A stretch of 64,000 nt of DNA from Arthrobacter sp. OVS8. Lineage in GTDB: Bacteria; Actinomycetota; Actinomycetes; Actinomycetales; Micrococcaceae. The stretch covers positions 3,038,001 to 3,102,000 of the forward strand of contig CP116670.1 in NCBI GenBank assembly GCA_028370155.1. The letters run 5' to 3'. Below, one piece after another: positions 1-9,028 of this stretch. A model generated the notes under the pieces. It did not search any database. It was not told the origin of the DNA and was given only the letters and a program-made list of their open reading frames with translations. Made by a program: the position numbers and the translations under genes. Each line of letters starts with the position of its first letter. The first letter of the stretch is position 1.

Positions 1-1
1 A

Positions 2-955
2 GAGTCCCCCAGCCAGTCGGCCAGCTCGGCGTTCCCGGTCACCCTCAAGCACGCGTTTGGCGAGACAACCATCAAGGAACAGCCGCAGCGGGTCGTCACC
101 GTTTCCTGGGTCAATGACGACGTGGCGATTGCCCTGGGTGTGGTTCCGGTCGGTGTCCCGAAGAACGAATGGGGCGGCAACGACAAGGGATCCACCCCGT
201 GGAAGGACGCCGCCCTGGAGCAGCTCGGTGCCGGCTTCGGTTCCGACAAGGCCCCGGCCCAGTTCTCCGAGGCCGACGGTGTCAACTTCACCGAAATCGC
301 CAAGCTCAACCCGGACGTCATCCTGGGCGCCTACTCCGGCCTCACGGCCGAGGACTACAAGAAGCTCAGCGAAATCGCCCCCGTGGTGGCCCACCCCGAG
401 GTGGCCTACGGAACGTCCTGGCAGGACTCCACCACCATCATCGGCAAGGCCCTCGGCAAGGAAACCGAAGCCGCCAAACTGGTCGCCGACACCGAGGCGA
501 CCATCCAGGACAAGGCCTCCAAGTACCCCCAGCTGGCCGGCAAGACCTTCATCTACGGCAACCTGGACCCCGCAGCCACCGAGAAAATCGGCCTCTACAC
601 CGCCAATGACAACCGCCCCCGGTTCCTCAGCTCCATCGGCATGAAGCAGGCCTCCGTTGTGGATGAAAACTCCAAGGGATCCAAGGAGTTCTACATCCCC
701 TGGTCCGCCGAGAAAGCCAACGAACTCGAATCGGACATCTTCGTGACCTGGGTCGCCGACGACGCCGCAGCCAAGGCCGTCCAGGCCGACCCGCTGATGG
801 CGCAGATCCCGGCCGTCAAGACCGGCGCGCTCGTGACGGACTCGGACAACACCCTCACGCTGTCCATCTCCGCGTCCTCGCCGCTGAGCCTGCCGTGGTC
901 CCTGGACACCTTCCTCCCGCAGCTGGCCGGGGCAGCGGACAAAGTAGCAAAGTAG
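2..955 (+). CDS. Iron-siderophore ABC transporter substrate-binding protein (5' truncated)
   Basis: The gene enters the window already open in the frame that starts at base 2, so the signal peptide and lipobox lie outside. About 317 residues are visible. They have the class III (FepB/FecB-type) binding-protein pattern: an N-terminal lobe with QPQRVVTVSW and the phrase LNPDVILGAYSGLTAED, a connecting helix region, and a second lobe ending SLPWSLDTFLPQLAG. These lipoproteins capture ferri-siderophores outside the membrane and pass them to FecCD permeases. Ten bases separate the stop from the first permease, followed by a second permease, the ATPase and a siderophore-interacting reductase, so the substrate is very probably a ferric siderophore. 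The specific siderophore cannot be told from sequence. Confidence 0.88.
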   Translation, partial: ESPSQSASSAFPVTLKHAFGETTIKEQPQRVVTVSWVNDDVAIALGVVPVGVPKNEWGGNDKGSTPWKDAALEQLGAGFGSDKAPAQFSEADGVNFTEIAKLNPDVILGAYSGLTAEDYKKLSEIAPVVAHPEVAYGTSWQDSTTIIGKALGKETEAAKLVADTEATIQDKASKYPQLAGKTFIYGNLDPAATEKIGLYTANDNRPRFLSSIGMKQASVVDENSKGSKEFYIPWSAEKANELESDIFVTWVADDAAAKAVQADPLMAQIPAVKTGALVTDSDNTLTLSISASSPLSLPWSLDTFLPQLAGAADKVAK

Positions 956-965
956 CCACCACTCC

Positions 966-2039
966 ATGAGCCCACTTACGACGACGGCGGCCCCCGCAGC
1001 CGCCAGACCTGCACCGGAGACCCACATCGCTGGTGTCTTCCCCGCCCGGGGTCCCCGTGCCGTCTGGCTGCTGGCCGCCGTCGTCGTACTTGCGCTCGTG
1101 ACCGCGGCGTCGCTCGCAATCGGGGCCCGGGGACTGTCCCTGGACACCGTCTGGCAGTCGCTGACGCAGTTCGATCCCGCCAACGGTGACCATGCCGTAG
1201 TCCACGCCCGCATTCCGCGCACGGTCCTGGGCCTGCTCGCCGGCGGCGCACTCGGGCTCGCCGGTGCGGCCATGCAGGGCGTTGCCCGCAATCCCCTCGC
1301 GGACCCGGGCATTATCGGTATCAACGCCGGCGCCGCGCTGGCGGTCGTCACCGGAATCTACGTCTTCGGCGTGGCCTCGCTGAGCGGATACATCTGGTTC
1401 GCCTTCCTCGGCGCAGCGGCCGCCGCCGTGCTGGTTTACCTGGTCGCGTCGCTCGGCCGGGACGGTGCGACGCCGGTGAAGCTCGCCCTCGCGGGCGCGG
1501 CCCTCAGCGCGGGGCTCTTTTCGCTCATGAATGTGATCCTGGTGTCCAGCCGGGACACCCTGGACCGTTTCCGGTTCTGGCAGGTCGGTGGGATCGCCGG
1601 CCGCGACTGGTCCGTGATCCTCCCGGCCCTGCCGTTCCTCCTGCTGGGAGCCGCGATTGTGCTCGCCACGGGCCGGATCCTCAACAACCTCGCCCTCGGC
1701 GACGACATCGCGCGCGGGCTGGGGCAGCGGGTGGGCCTGGTCCGCGGCGTTACCGCCCTCGGCATCGTCCTGCTCTGCGGATCAGCCACGGCCCTCGCCG
1801 GCCCGATCGGCTTCGTGGGCCTCATCATTCCACACGCCGTCCGCTTCCTCACCGGCCCCGACTACCGCTGGATCCTGCCCTTCTCGCTGGTCCTCGCGCC
1901 GGCCCTGCTGCTGGCCGCCGACGTGGCCGGCCGCGTCATCCTGCTCCCCGGCGAAGTCCCCGCCGGGATCATGACCGCGCTCATCGGCGCCCCGGTGTTC
2001 GTCTGGCTGGTCCGCCGCGGCAAGGGAGCCGGGCTATGA
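966..2039 (+). CDS. FecCD-family iron-siderophore ABC permease, first subunit
   Basis: A 357-residue polytopic membrane protein of normal length for FecCD/BtuC permeases, with about nine to ten hydrophobic helices. After a polar N-terminus of about 30 residues the first helix begins at WLLAAVVVLALV. Family signatures are visible: GLAGAAMQGVARNPLADPG near residue 100, and the late GPIGFVGLIIPHAVR loop that contacts the ATPase. It forms the heterodimeric channel with the next gene, whose ATG overlaps this gene's stop (ATGA, 2036-2039), indicating translational coupling. The ATG at 966 was chosen because it follows the binding-protein stop closely. The frame is intact. Confidence 0.92.
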   Translation: MSPLTTTAAPAAARPAPETHIAGVFPARGPRAVWLLAAVVVLALVTAASLAIGARGLSLDTVWQSLTQFDPANGDHAVVHARIPRTVLGLLAGGALGLAGAAMQGVARNPLADPGIIGINAGAALAVVTGIYVFGVASLSGYIWFAFLGAAAAAVLVYLVASLGRDGATPVKLALAGAALSAGLFSLMNVILVSSRDTLDRFRFWQVGGIAGRDWSVILPALPFLLLGAAIVLATGRILNNLALGDDIARGLGQRVGLVRGVTALGIVLLCGSATALAGPIGFVGLIIPHAVRFLTGPDYRWILPFSLVLAPALLLAADVAGRVILLPGEVPAGIMTALIGAPVFVWLVRRGKGAGL

Positions 2040-3141
2040 CACTCACCGAAGCCAAAACCCCCGTTGACCTATCACTTGCCGTCGCCAAAACAGCGGCTGA
2101 GCGACCAAAGCTGATAGTGCAACACTGGCGGACGGGCGCGCTGGCCCTTGCCGTCGTGGCGCTCTTCGCCGCCAGCGTGCTCCTGGGCAGCTACACCGTC
2201 ACCATCCCCGACTTCTTCCGGATCCTGGGCGCTCACCTCACCGGCGGGGAGAAGATCCCCGGCGCCAGCTTCATCGTGATGGAGCACAAGCTGCCGCGCG
2301 CGGTCGTGGGGGCGCTGATCGGCGCCGCGTTCGGGTTGTCCGGCGCGCTGTTCCAGACCATGCTCCGCAACCCCTCGCCAGCCCGGACGTGATCGGCATC
2401 AGCTACGGGGCCAGCGCTGCGGCGGTGACGGCGATCGTCGTCTTCGGCGCCACCGGGGCCGCGGTTTCGGGCGCCGCCTTCGCAGGGGCGCTGGGCGTGG
2501 CCACCCTCATCTACGCCATCTCCCGCAGCGGATCGCTCGGGTCCGGCGGACAACGGGGCGATGCTGCCGGCAGCCGGCTGATCCTGGCCGGCGTGGGCAT
2601 CGCCGCGGCCCTCCATGCCGTGGTGAGCTTCCTGCTGACCCGAACGGATATCCGCACTGCCGCCGACGTCCTGGTGTGGCTCAACGGCTCGCTCAATTCC
2701 GCGAACTGGGACCGGGCCGGGGTTCTCGGCCTCGCCCTGCTGGTGCTGATTCCCGCCGTCGCGCTTCTCGCCGGACCGCTGCGCATCCTCGAACTCGGCG
2801 ACGACACCGCCGCGGGCCTCGGCGTCCGGGTGGGTGCGGCCCGGCTGGCAATCGTGATCACCGCCGTCGGCCTCGCGGCGGCGGCGACGGCGGCAGCCGG
2901 GCCCGTGGCGTTCGTCGCCTTCCTCGCCGGGCCGATCGCGCGCCGCTTCGTCGGCAAGGCCAGCCTGCCGGCGTCGGCCCTGACCGGCGTGCTGATCGTC
3001 CTGGGCGCCGACTACGTCGCGGCCAATATCGCACCGCTCGTGCTGGACGGAACGGTGCTTCCGGTCGGTGTCATCACGGGTGCCCTCGGTGCCCCGTTCC
3101 TGCTCTGGCTGCTCGTCACTTCCAATCGAAAGGACGCCTGA
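2036..3141 (+). CDS. FecCD-family iron-siderophore ABC permease, second subunit (frame break)
   Basis: The second FecCD permease of the operon, about 368 residues once repaired. The N-terminal part reads to AFGLSGALFQTMLRNP and then stops prematurely at 2392. The continuation DVIGISYGASAAAV is open in the next frame to 3141. Adding one C to the C-run at 2371-2374 restores the expected RNPLASPDVIGISYG permease signature, so this is most likely a base-call error. The late cytoplasmic loop (AAGPVAFVAFLAGPIARR) is present. The start overlaps the upstream permease stop, and the stop (TGA, 3139-3141) lies just before the ATPase ATG. The two permeases are related but differ clearly, as expected for a heterodimeric channel. 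Confidence 0.87.
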
Positions 3142-3142
3142 G

Positions 3143-3979
3143 ATGGCAACCCTTCAGACCTCCGGCCTGAAGCTGAAATACGATCAGCGGGTGGTGATCG
3201 AGGACCTCAGCGCGGAAATCCCCGAGGGCAAGGTGACCATGATTGTCGGCGCCAACGCCTGCGGCAAATCCACCCTGCTCCGCGGCCTGGCCCGGCTGCT
3301 CAAGCCTGCGGCCGGCACCGTCACCCTGGACGGCCGGGACATCCACAGCCGTCCCGCCCGCGAGGTGGCCCGCGCCCTGGGACTGCTCCCGCAGCATCCC
3401 ACGGCACCGGACGGCATCACCGTCCGGGACCTCGTGGGCCGCGGCCGCTACCCGCACCAGGGATTCTTCCGGTCCCGGCCGGCAGGCGGCTCGAAGGAGG
3501 ACGAGCGTGCCGTGCAGCAGGCCATGGCCGCCACGGAAACGCTGGAACTCGCCGGGCGGAACGTGGACGAACTCTCCGGCGGGCAGCGGCAGCGGGTGTG
3601 GATCGCCATGGCCCTGGCCCAGGAAACCGGCGTGTTGCTGCTGGATGAACCCACCACGTACCTGGACCTCACCCACCAGGTGGAGGTCCTGGACCTCATC
3701 ACGGACCTCAACCGGCAGCGCGGCACCACCGTGGCAATCGTGCTACACGACCTCAACCTCGCCGCGAGGTACGCGGACCACATCATCGCGATGAAGGGCG
3801 GACAAATCGTGGCCGAGGGAAGCTCCCGGACCGTGGTCACCGAGGAACTGGTCCGCGACGTGTTCGGCCTGGAGTCCAGGGTGCTCCCCGACCCGGTGTC
3901 CGGCGCACCCCTGATCATCCCGCTGGGCCGCCACCACGCCGAATCCCCGCAAACCACAACCCTGGAGCTGGTCCCATGA
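3143..3979 (+). CDS. Iron-siderophore ABC transporter ATP-binding protein (FecE/FepC type)
   Basis: A 278-residue ABC ATPase energising the siderophore permease. All nucleotide-binding motifs are intact: Walker A GANACGKST near residue 40, Q-loop LLPQHPTAPDG, signature LSGGQRQRVW, Walker B VLLLDEPTTYLD and the switch histidine in VLHDLNLAARYAD. The ATG at 3143 was chosen over longer in-frame starts because an AAAGGA ribosome-binding site sits just upstream (about 3128-3133) and the upstream permease ends at 3141. Its stop overlaps the ATG of the siderophore-interacting protein (3976-3979). The TTYLDLTHQ phrase is typical of FecE/FepC/FhuC ATPases. The reading frame is intact. Confidence 0.93.
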   Translation: MATLQTSGLKLKYDQRVVIEDLSAEIPEGKVTMIVGANACGKSTLLRGLARLLKPAAGTVTLDGRDIHSRPAREVARALGLLPQHPTAPDGITVRDLVGRGRYPHQGFFRSRPAGGSKEDERAVQQAMAATETLELAGRNVDELSGGQRQRVWIAMALAQETGVLLLDEPTTYLDLTHQVEVLDLITDLNRQRGTTVAIVLHDLNLAARYADHIIAMKGGQIVAEGSSRTVVTEELVRDVFGLESRVLPDPVSGAPLIIPLGRHHAESPQTTTLELVP

Positions 3980-5051
3980 CTGCCAAAAAACCCACACAGA
4001 ACTTGCCCCGGCCGCTCTCAGGACCCCGCTCGCCACCGAGCCCATGACCCTGGCGTTCGAAGTCCAGGTCACGGCCGTCCAGCAGCTCGGCCCCAACTTC
4101 CGGCGCGTCACGCTGGGCGGCTATTCGCTGCGGAACTTCGGCGTCCACGGCAACACCCTGGACCTGCGCATCAAACTCATGATCCCCTCGCTGGCACCGG
4201 ACGGCACCGCGCTCCCGTTGCCGGAGTTCCGGATGGAGGAGACCGGCTGGTACCGCGAATGGCTGGCCATGGATCCGCAGACCCGCGGCTCCATGCGCAC
4301 CTACACGGTGCGCCAGGAACGCCTCGACGCCGTCTACCCGGAACTCGACGTCGACTTTGTTTTGCACTTTGACGACGCCGCCACGGCGGGCGGCAGCCAA
4401 CTGGGCCCTCAACGCTAAACCGGGGGACACCCTGACCCTGATCGGACCCAACAACCGGGCCGCGCACTGCGTCACGGCCGGAACCTACTCCGGGATCGAA
4501 TGGCGTCCGGGGCTGGCCCAGCGGGTCCTGCTGGCCGGAGATGAGACGGCCGTCCCCGCCATCAGCGCCATTCTCGAGAGCCTGCCGTCGTACGTGAGCG
4601 GCCACGCCATCCTGGAGGTCCCGGAAGCCGGAGACTTCCAGAGCATCACAACAGCCGCCGACGTCGAGATCACCTGGCTGGCGCGCGGTGCGGCGATCGG
4701 CCGGTCGCGTCCGCACGGCGAACTGCTGCAGGAGGCGGTCCGCGCCGCCGTCACGCTCCCCGGCTGGGTGGGGCTCCGCGCGGCCCCTGAGCCGGCCGCC
4801 GGTCCCGAGCCCGAGGACGTCAACGTGGATCAAGACATCCTGTGGGAGACCCCGCCCGGATGGATGCCGCGGCCATCAGCGCCAGCAGGAATCCGGACAA
4901 GCCTGCAGGGGCCATGCCGTTCTACGCCTGGATCGCCGGTGAAGCGGGGGTGGTCAAGGAGATGCGCCGGTACCTTGTGCGGGACGTGGGGATCGACCGG
5001 AAGCAGGTGGCGTTCATGGGGTACTGGCGGCAGGGGAAGGCCGAGCTCTAG
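3976..5051 (+). CDS. Siderophore-interacting protein, FAD/NAD(P)H ferric-siderophore reductase (frame breaks)
   Basis: SIP/ViuB-family flavoprotein, about 359 residues after repair, expected to reduce imported ferric siderophores in the cytoplasm and release iron. Visible parts are an FAD-binding barrel ([26 protein letters not shown]), an NAD(P)H-binding half ([20 protein letters not shown]) and the characteristic SIP C-terminus ([19 protein letters not shown] then GYWRQGKAE). The open frame is interrupted three times: in the A-run at 3985-3990, near 4390, and at the GG at 4858-4859. One added A and one added G restore continuity at the first and third points. The start overlaps the ATPase stop (ATGA), placing it as the last gene of the iron operon. 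Confidence 0.86.
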
Positions 5052-5057
5052 GCGACC

Positions 5058-5137
5058 CTCCCGCAGTTCTTGCTCCTATTGTCCCGACGCTCCCGCAGTT
5101 CTTGCTCCCATTGTTCCGACGCTCCCGCAGTTCCTGC
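5058..5137 (+). repeat. 32-bp direct tandem repeat, about 2.5 copies
   Basis: Units start at 5058 and 5090, with a partial third at 5122. Each unit begins CTCCCGCAGTTC and ends CCGACG, with two differences between the full copies. It lies in the 313-bp gap between the siderophore reductase and the SGNH hydrolase. I see no other gene or clear terminator in that gap. A second 32-bp tandem repeat at 27312-27375 shares the GGGAGCGTC core on the opposite strand. Confidence 0.75.
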
Positions 5138-5351
5138 CGGGCTTGCGGCCGCAGCCGCTGCTTTGCCGTCGCTTAGACACCTCCTGCGGCCGCGGGCGGC
5201 CTTAGTCGGCGATGCGCTCCTTTGCAAAGCACCGGCAGCGGCCTTGTGGTCAGGTCACCATTCGTCCGCCGGCGGCCCTTCTGCGGCGGGGGCCTGTCTT
5301 CTGCTCACCTGACGTGCCCCGCTTGTTTACCCCGACGTCGTCCGGGCTGGC

Positions 5352-5357
5352 TAGCGT
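5352..5357 (+). promoter_or_regulatory. -10-like element TAGCGT for near-leaderless SGNH gene
   Basis: A TANNNT hexamer ends seven bases before the ATG at 5365. No purine-rich ribosome-binding site lies between them. The spacing predicts transcription starting at or next to the start codon, the leaderless arrangement that is common in actinobacteria. Confidence 0.4.
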
Positions 5358-5364
5358 GGGCGGC

Positions 5365-6200
5365 ATGGCTGAGGACCTTCTTGCCCCGGGCGCTCATGGG
5401 CGGCGCGTTTATGTGGCCCTGGGCGATTCCTTCACTGAAGGGGTGGGGACTACAGCGCCCGGCTGCCGAACGGGGTGCGCGGCTGGGCGGACCGGGTGGC
5501 GGAGCAGCTGGCCAAGGCGGACCCGGGGTGGGAGTACGCCAACCTCGCCATCCGGAGCAAGAGGCTGCGGCACATCATCGCCGAACAGCTGGAACCCGCG
5601 CTGGCCATGGAGCCCACCCTGGTCACCTTGTACGCCGGCGGGAACGACATCCTGGATATCGGGACCGACATCCACGCCCTGATGAAGGACTACGAGTTCC
5701 TCGTGGCCAGGCTGGCCGCCACCGGGGCCACGGTAGTGCTCTTCACCGGTTTCGACGTCCGGGTCTCGGCGCTGCTGGAACCGCTCAAGAGGCGGAACGC
5801 CTATTACAACCAGCGGGTGCGCGAGGTGGCGGCGAGGTACGAGGCCGTGCTGGTGGACTACTGGTGTTTCGACGCGTTCTACGATCCGCGGATGTGGGAT
5901 TCGGACCGTCTGCACATGTCCAAGGCGGGGCACAAGTATCTCGCCGGCCAGGTCCTGGACCAGCTGGGGGTGCCGCACAAGATCAAGCCGAAGGAGTGGG
6001 AGCCGCCGTCGAAGAGCGGACTCCGGGACTGGGAACGCCGGCAGCGCCGCTGGGTCCACGACTGGGTCCTGCCGCTCTTTGGGCGCAAGCTTCGCGGCGT
6101 CACGCTGGGAGACGCGCTCAGCCCGCGCTGGCCGGAGCCGGTGAGGGTCCCGCCGAAAGCCGGACTGAAGAAGCTGGCCGCCAAGGTCCCGGCAGGCTGA
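5365..6200 (+). CDS. SGNH/GDSL-family hydrolase, copy 1 (frame break)
   Basis: About 278 residues. SGNH esterase/lipase blocks are in order: nucleophile block GDSFTEGVG near residue 24, YAGGNDIL (block III Gly-Asn), and block V DRLHMSKAGHKYL with the catalytic Asp-His. No signal peptide, so a cytoplasmic esterase-like enzyme of unknown substrate. The frame breaks at the G-run 5445-5448. One more G gives GVGDYSARLPNGVRGWADRV, matching the paralogue at 9029, which reads GVGDDDPTRPNGVRGWADRV. The C-terminal about 60 residues (RDWERRQRRWVHDWVLPLFG) are also shared with the paralogue and lie outside the core hydrolase fold. The ATG at 5365 was chosen because it follows a -10-like box and gives the shared N-terminus. 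Confidence 0.85.
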
Positions 6201-6221
6201 ACGTCCGAACAGGCTGCAGGC

Positions 6222-6509
6222 TTAGCTGTCCAGCAGGTTTTCGTAGCCCGGGGCCACCCGGCTTGCGTGGAACTCCTCGACGTCGAATTCCGCCACGCCG
6301 TTGACATAGAACGGATCCTTGGCCAGGGAAGCATCCAGGGCATCGCGGTCCGCGGTGGAGAGCAGCAGCGCCCCGGTGCGCGGGATCTTCCGCCCCGCGA
6401 CCAAGAAGATCCCCTGGTCGAAGGCGTCCTGCAGCCACGTGACGTGGGCCGGGAGGTGGAAGTCAACGATCTCTTCGGGGACCTTGTAGGTCAGGGAGAC
6501 TACATACAT
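6222..6509 (-). CDS. YciI-family protein
   Basis: A 95-residue intact protein with the YciI-like ferredoxin-type alpha-beta fold (small dimeric proteins related to chlorinated-catechol and enzyme-like barrels, role usually unknown). Family features are the N-terminal strand MYVVSLTYKVP, a histidine-containing helix (DFHLPAHVTWLQDAFDQG), the GALLLSTADRDALDASLAKDP segment and the ending FDVEEFHASRV. It diverges from the MarR gene across about 100 bp. TAGGCT (6516-6521, read on the minus strand) lies six bases before its ATG, suggesting a leaderless transcript. The role is not known. Confidence 0.82.
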   Translation of the reverse strand: MYVVSLTYKVPEEIVDFHLPAHVTWLQDAFDQGIFLVAGRKIPRTGALLLSTADRDALDASLAKDPFYVNGVAEFDVEEFHASRVAPGYENLLDS

Positions 6510-6515
6510 AGGGCC

Positions 6516-6521
6516 AGCCTA
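6516..6521 (-). promoter_or_regulatory. -10-like element TAGGCT for the YciI gene
   Basis: On the minus strand TAGGCT is followed by six bases and then the ATG at 6509. No ribosome-binding site is visible, so a leaderless message is the simplest reading. Confidence 0.4.
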
Positions 6522-6576
6522 GCGCCTGAGCGCACCACCGCGGCGGGCAATCTCCCCGTCACGGATTCCGCTGAAG

Positions 6577-6607
6577 TTGAACCGTCAAGCTTCAATGCTC
6601 CTAGACT
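6577..6607 (+). promoter_or_regulatory. Candidate MarR operator and promoter
   Basis: TTGAA at 6577-6581 and TTCAA at 6591-6595 form a dyad with a nine-base centre in the divergent YciI/MarR intergenic region. TAGACT at 6602-6607 is a good -10 hexamer, six bases before the MarR ATG at 6614. MarR-type proteins commonly bind short dyads at their own promoters, so this is a plausible autoregulatory site. That role is inferred from position only. Confidence 0.4.
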
Positions 6608-6613
6608 GTATCC

Positions 6614-7099
6614 ATGACGGAACCGCGCTGGCTGAACGCCGACGAACGCCGGGCCTGGCTTGCCCAGGTGAGCATCAACACCCTCCTGCCGGCGGCCCTG
6701 GACACGCAACTTCACCACGCGCGCAAGCTCTCCTCTTCGACTACAACGTCCTGGCGATGCTCTCCGAGGCCGACGGCCGTTTCCTGCCGATGAGCGAACT
6801 GGCCGCGCGCACCAGCGCCTCCTGTCCCGGCTCTCCCACGTGGTCACCAAACTGCAGACCCGCGGCTGGGTGGAGCGCCGCCCGCACCCGGGGACGCCCG
6901 GGTGACGACGGCGCACCTCACCGACGCCGGGATGGAAACCATTGTGGAGCTCGCCCCCGCCCACGTTGAGGCGGTCCGTTCGCTGTTTCTCGACGCTCTG
7001 AGCGAGGAGGACGTTGCCGACCTCGCCCGGATCGGCGAGAAGATCGTGGGCCGCCTGGACAAGGACCACTGGATCCTGCGGGACGGCAAGCCGGCCTAG
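6614..7099 (+). CDS. MarR-family transcriptional regulator (frame breaks)
   Basis: About 162 residues after repair. The MarR winged-helix core is recognisable across frames: an N-terminal dimerisation helix (ERRAWLAQVSINTLLPAALD), then FDYNVLAMLSEADGRFLPMS, ELAARTSAS, a recognition-helix and wing region (SHVVTKLQTRGWVERRPHP), and a C-terminal dimerisation segment (DVADLARIGEKIVGRLDKD). Three breaks occur, at CC 6732-6733, CC 6821-6822 and the G-run 6890-6893. Adding one base to each restores the whole protein. The ATG at 6614 follows a TAGACT box by six bases and has no ribosome-binding site. The neighbouring YciI gene is a candidate target. Confidence 0.8.
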
Positions 7100-7134
7100 G
7101 GTCCGCCGCGGCGACCGCCAGGGACGGCGTCGCT

Positions 7135-7140
7135 TAGTGT
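7135..7140 (+). promoter_or_regulatory. -10-like element TAGTGT for the glutaminase gene
   Basis: TAGTGT ends seven bases before the ATG at 7148 with no ribosome-binding site between, another leaderless-type arrangement. The gap from the MarR stop (7099) is only 48 bp. Confidence 0.4.
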
Positions 7141-7147
7141 TGGCCTT

Positions 7148-8964
7148 ATGGAATCGCCGATCTACAGCTACCTGCGCCGGGTCCACGCCGAAATCGCCCA
7201 GCTCAAGGACGGTTCGCCGTACAGCACCATTCCGGCCATGGCCAATGTGGACCCGAACAACTTCGGCATCGCCCTCGCCACCGTGGACGGCAAGGTGTAT
7301 GAGATCGGGGACACCCGCGAGGAATTCACCATCCAGTCCATCTCCAAGCCCTTCACCTACGGGCTGGCCCTCGAGGACCTCGGCAGCGAGGCCGTGGACG
7401 CCAAAGTGGATGTGGAACCGTCGGGGATTCCTTCAATGAGATCTCCCTGGCCGAAGGAACCGGCCGGCCGGCCAATGCGATGATCAACGCCGGTGCCCTC
7501 ACGGCCACCTCACTGATCTCGGGGTCCGGCGGGCAGTCCGGTTTCAAACGGATCCTCAGCACATACTCCGCCTTCGCAGGCCGTCAGCTCTCGGTCAGCG
7601 AGAAGGTCTTCGAGTCCGAGCTCAAGCACGGTCACCGCAACACGGCGCTCGCGTACCTGCTGCGCTCGTTCAACATCATTGAGGATGACCCGACGCCGGT
7701 CCTGGAGGACTATTTCCGCCAGTGCTCCGTCCTGGTGAACTGCTTCGACCTTTCCATCATGGCCGCGACCCTTGCCAACGGCGGCCGGAATCCGCTCAGC
7801 GGCAAACAGGTGCTGGGGATCGGCCCGGTGGAACGCGTCCTGTCCGTCATGATGACCTCCGGCATGTACGACGACGCCGGGGCGTGGATCAGCAGCGTGG
7901 GCATGCCGGGAAAGAGCGGGGTGGCCGGCGGGATCATCGCCGTGCTGCCCGGCCAGGTGGGCCTTGCGGTCTATTCGCCGCCGCTGGATGAGCACGGCAG
8001 CAGCGTCCGCGGCCTCGCGACGGCCCAGCGCCTCTCCCGGGACATGGAACTGCACTTCGTCCGCGCTGCCCGGACTGGCCGTTCCGCAATCCTTGCCGCG
8101 TACGACGTCACCGAGACGCCCTCGGGCATCCGCCGCAATGACGAGGCCGCTGACGTGCTCCGCTCGCACGGCCACCGCGCCCGCGTGATCGAGCTTAACG
8201 GCGACCTTCTTTTCGCCGGAACCGAGTCCATGGTCCGGGAACTCAGCAGCCTTGAGGACGACGTCGAGCTGGTGGTCCTGGACCTGCGCCGCACCGACCA
8301 GGTCAGCGAGGTGGCCCTGCGCATGCTGGAAGCGTCACGGGAGGGACTCGCCGGCGCCGGCCGGGAGCTGGTGCTGATCGAGGCGGACGGGGCCGTGTCG
8401 GATGCCCTGGGGAAGTCCGCGCAGCAGCCGGTGGCGTCCTTCGCGAGCCGGAACGCCGCCGTCGAATATTGCGAGAACCGCCTGCTGGAACGCTACGGGA
8501 ACCGGCTCCTGCTGCCGGACCACGTGCCGGTCACCGCGTCGCCGGCCCTGGCGCCGCTGGACGAAGCGGACGCCGCGGCGCTGGAAGCCCTGATGACCCC
8601 AAAATCGTTCGACGACGGCGACGTCATCCGCCGTGTCGGGCTGCGGTTCGGCGGGGTCTACTTCATCACCTCCGGTCAGGTCAGCAGCACCTCCCCGGGA
8701 CCCAGTGCAGAACGGGTCCAGCTCAATACCCTGAGCGCCGGCATGACATTCGGCGAGCTGGCGCTGGGAAGCGGCAGCCGGCAGGAGACCACGGTCCGGG
8801 CCATGGGACCGGTGGAACTCATGGTGCTCAGCGCGGAGGCCATCTCCGAGCTGGAAAGCGCCAACCCGCGCCTGGCCATCGCACTCTGGAAGGCCCTGAC
8901 CCGGGACGCCTACACCCGGGTGGAACAGTACCTGCGCGAATCGGCGGTCCGGATCCGCGAGTAG
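7148..8964 (+). CDS. glsA: Glutaminase with C-terminal STAS and cyclic-nucleotide-binding domains (frame break)
   Basis: About 605 residues. Residues 1 to about 310 are a serine-dependent glutaminase that hydrolyses L-glutamine to glutamate and ammonia. The Ser-x-x-Lys nucleophile motif is seen in QSISKPFTYGLAL, followed by NAMINAGALTATSLI and the late GKSGVAGGIIAVLPG. A STAS-like domain follows (LVVLDLRRTDQVSEVALRML), then a cNMP-binding jelly roll near the C-terminus (GGVYFITSGQVS, GMTFGELALGSGSRQETTVRA). Bacterial GlsA alone is about 310 residues, so half of this protein is regulatory. The phosphate-binding-cassette arginine is approximate (GSRQETTVRA), so ligand binding is uncertain. The frame breaks at the G-run 7423-7426 and one G repairs it. 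Confidence 0.87.
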
Positions 8965-9028
8965 CGGCTGCCCACTTTGTTTGCGCCCCACTTTGTTTGC
9001 TTGGGGCAACGGCTGGCAGACTGGAACC

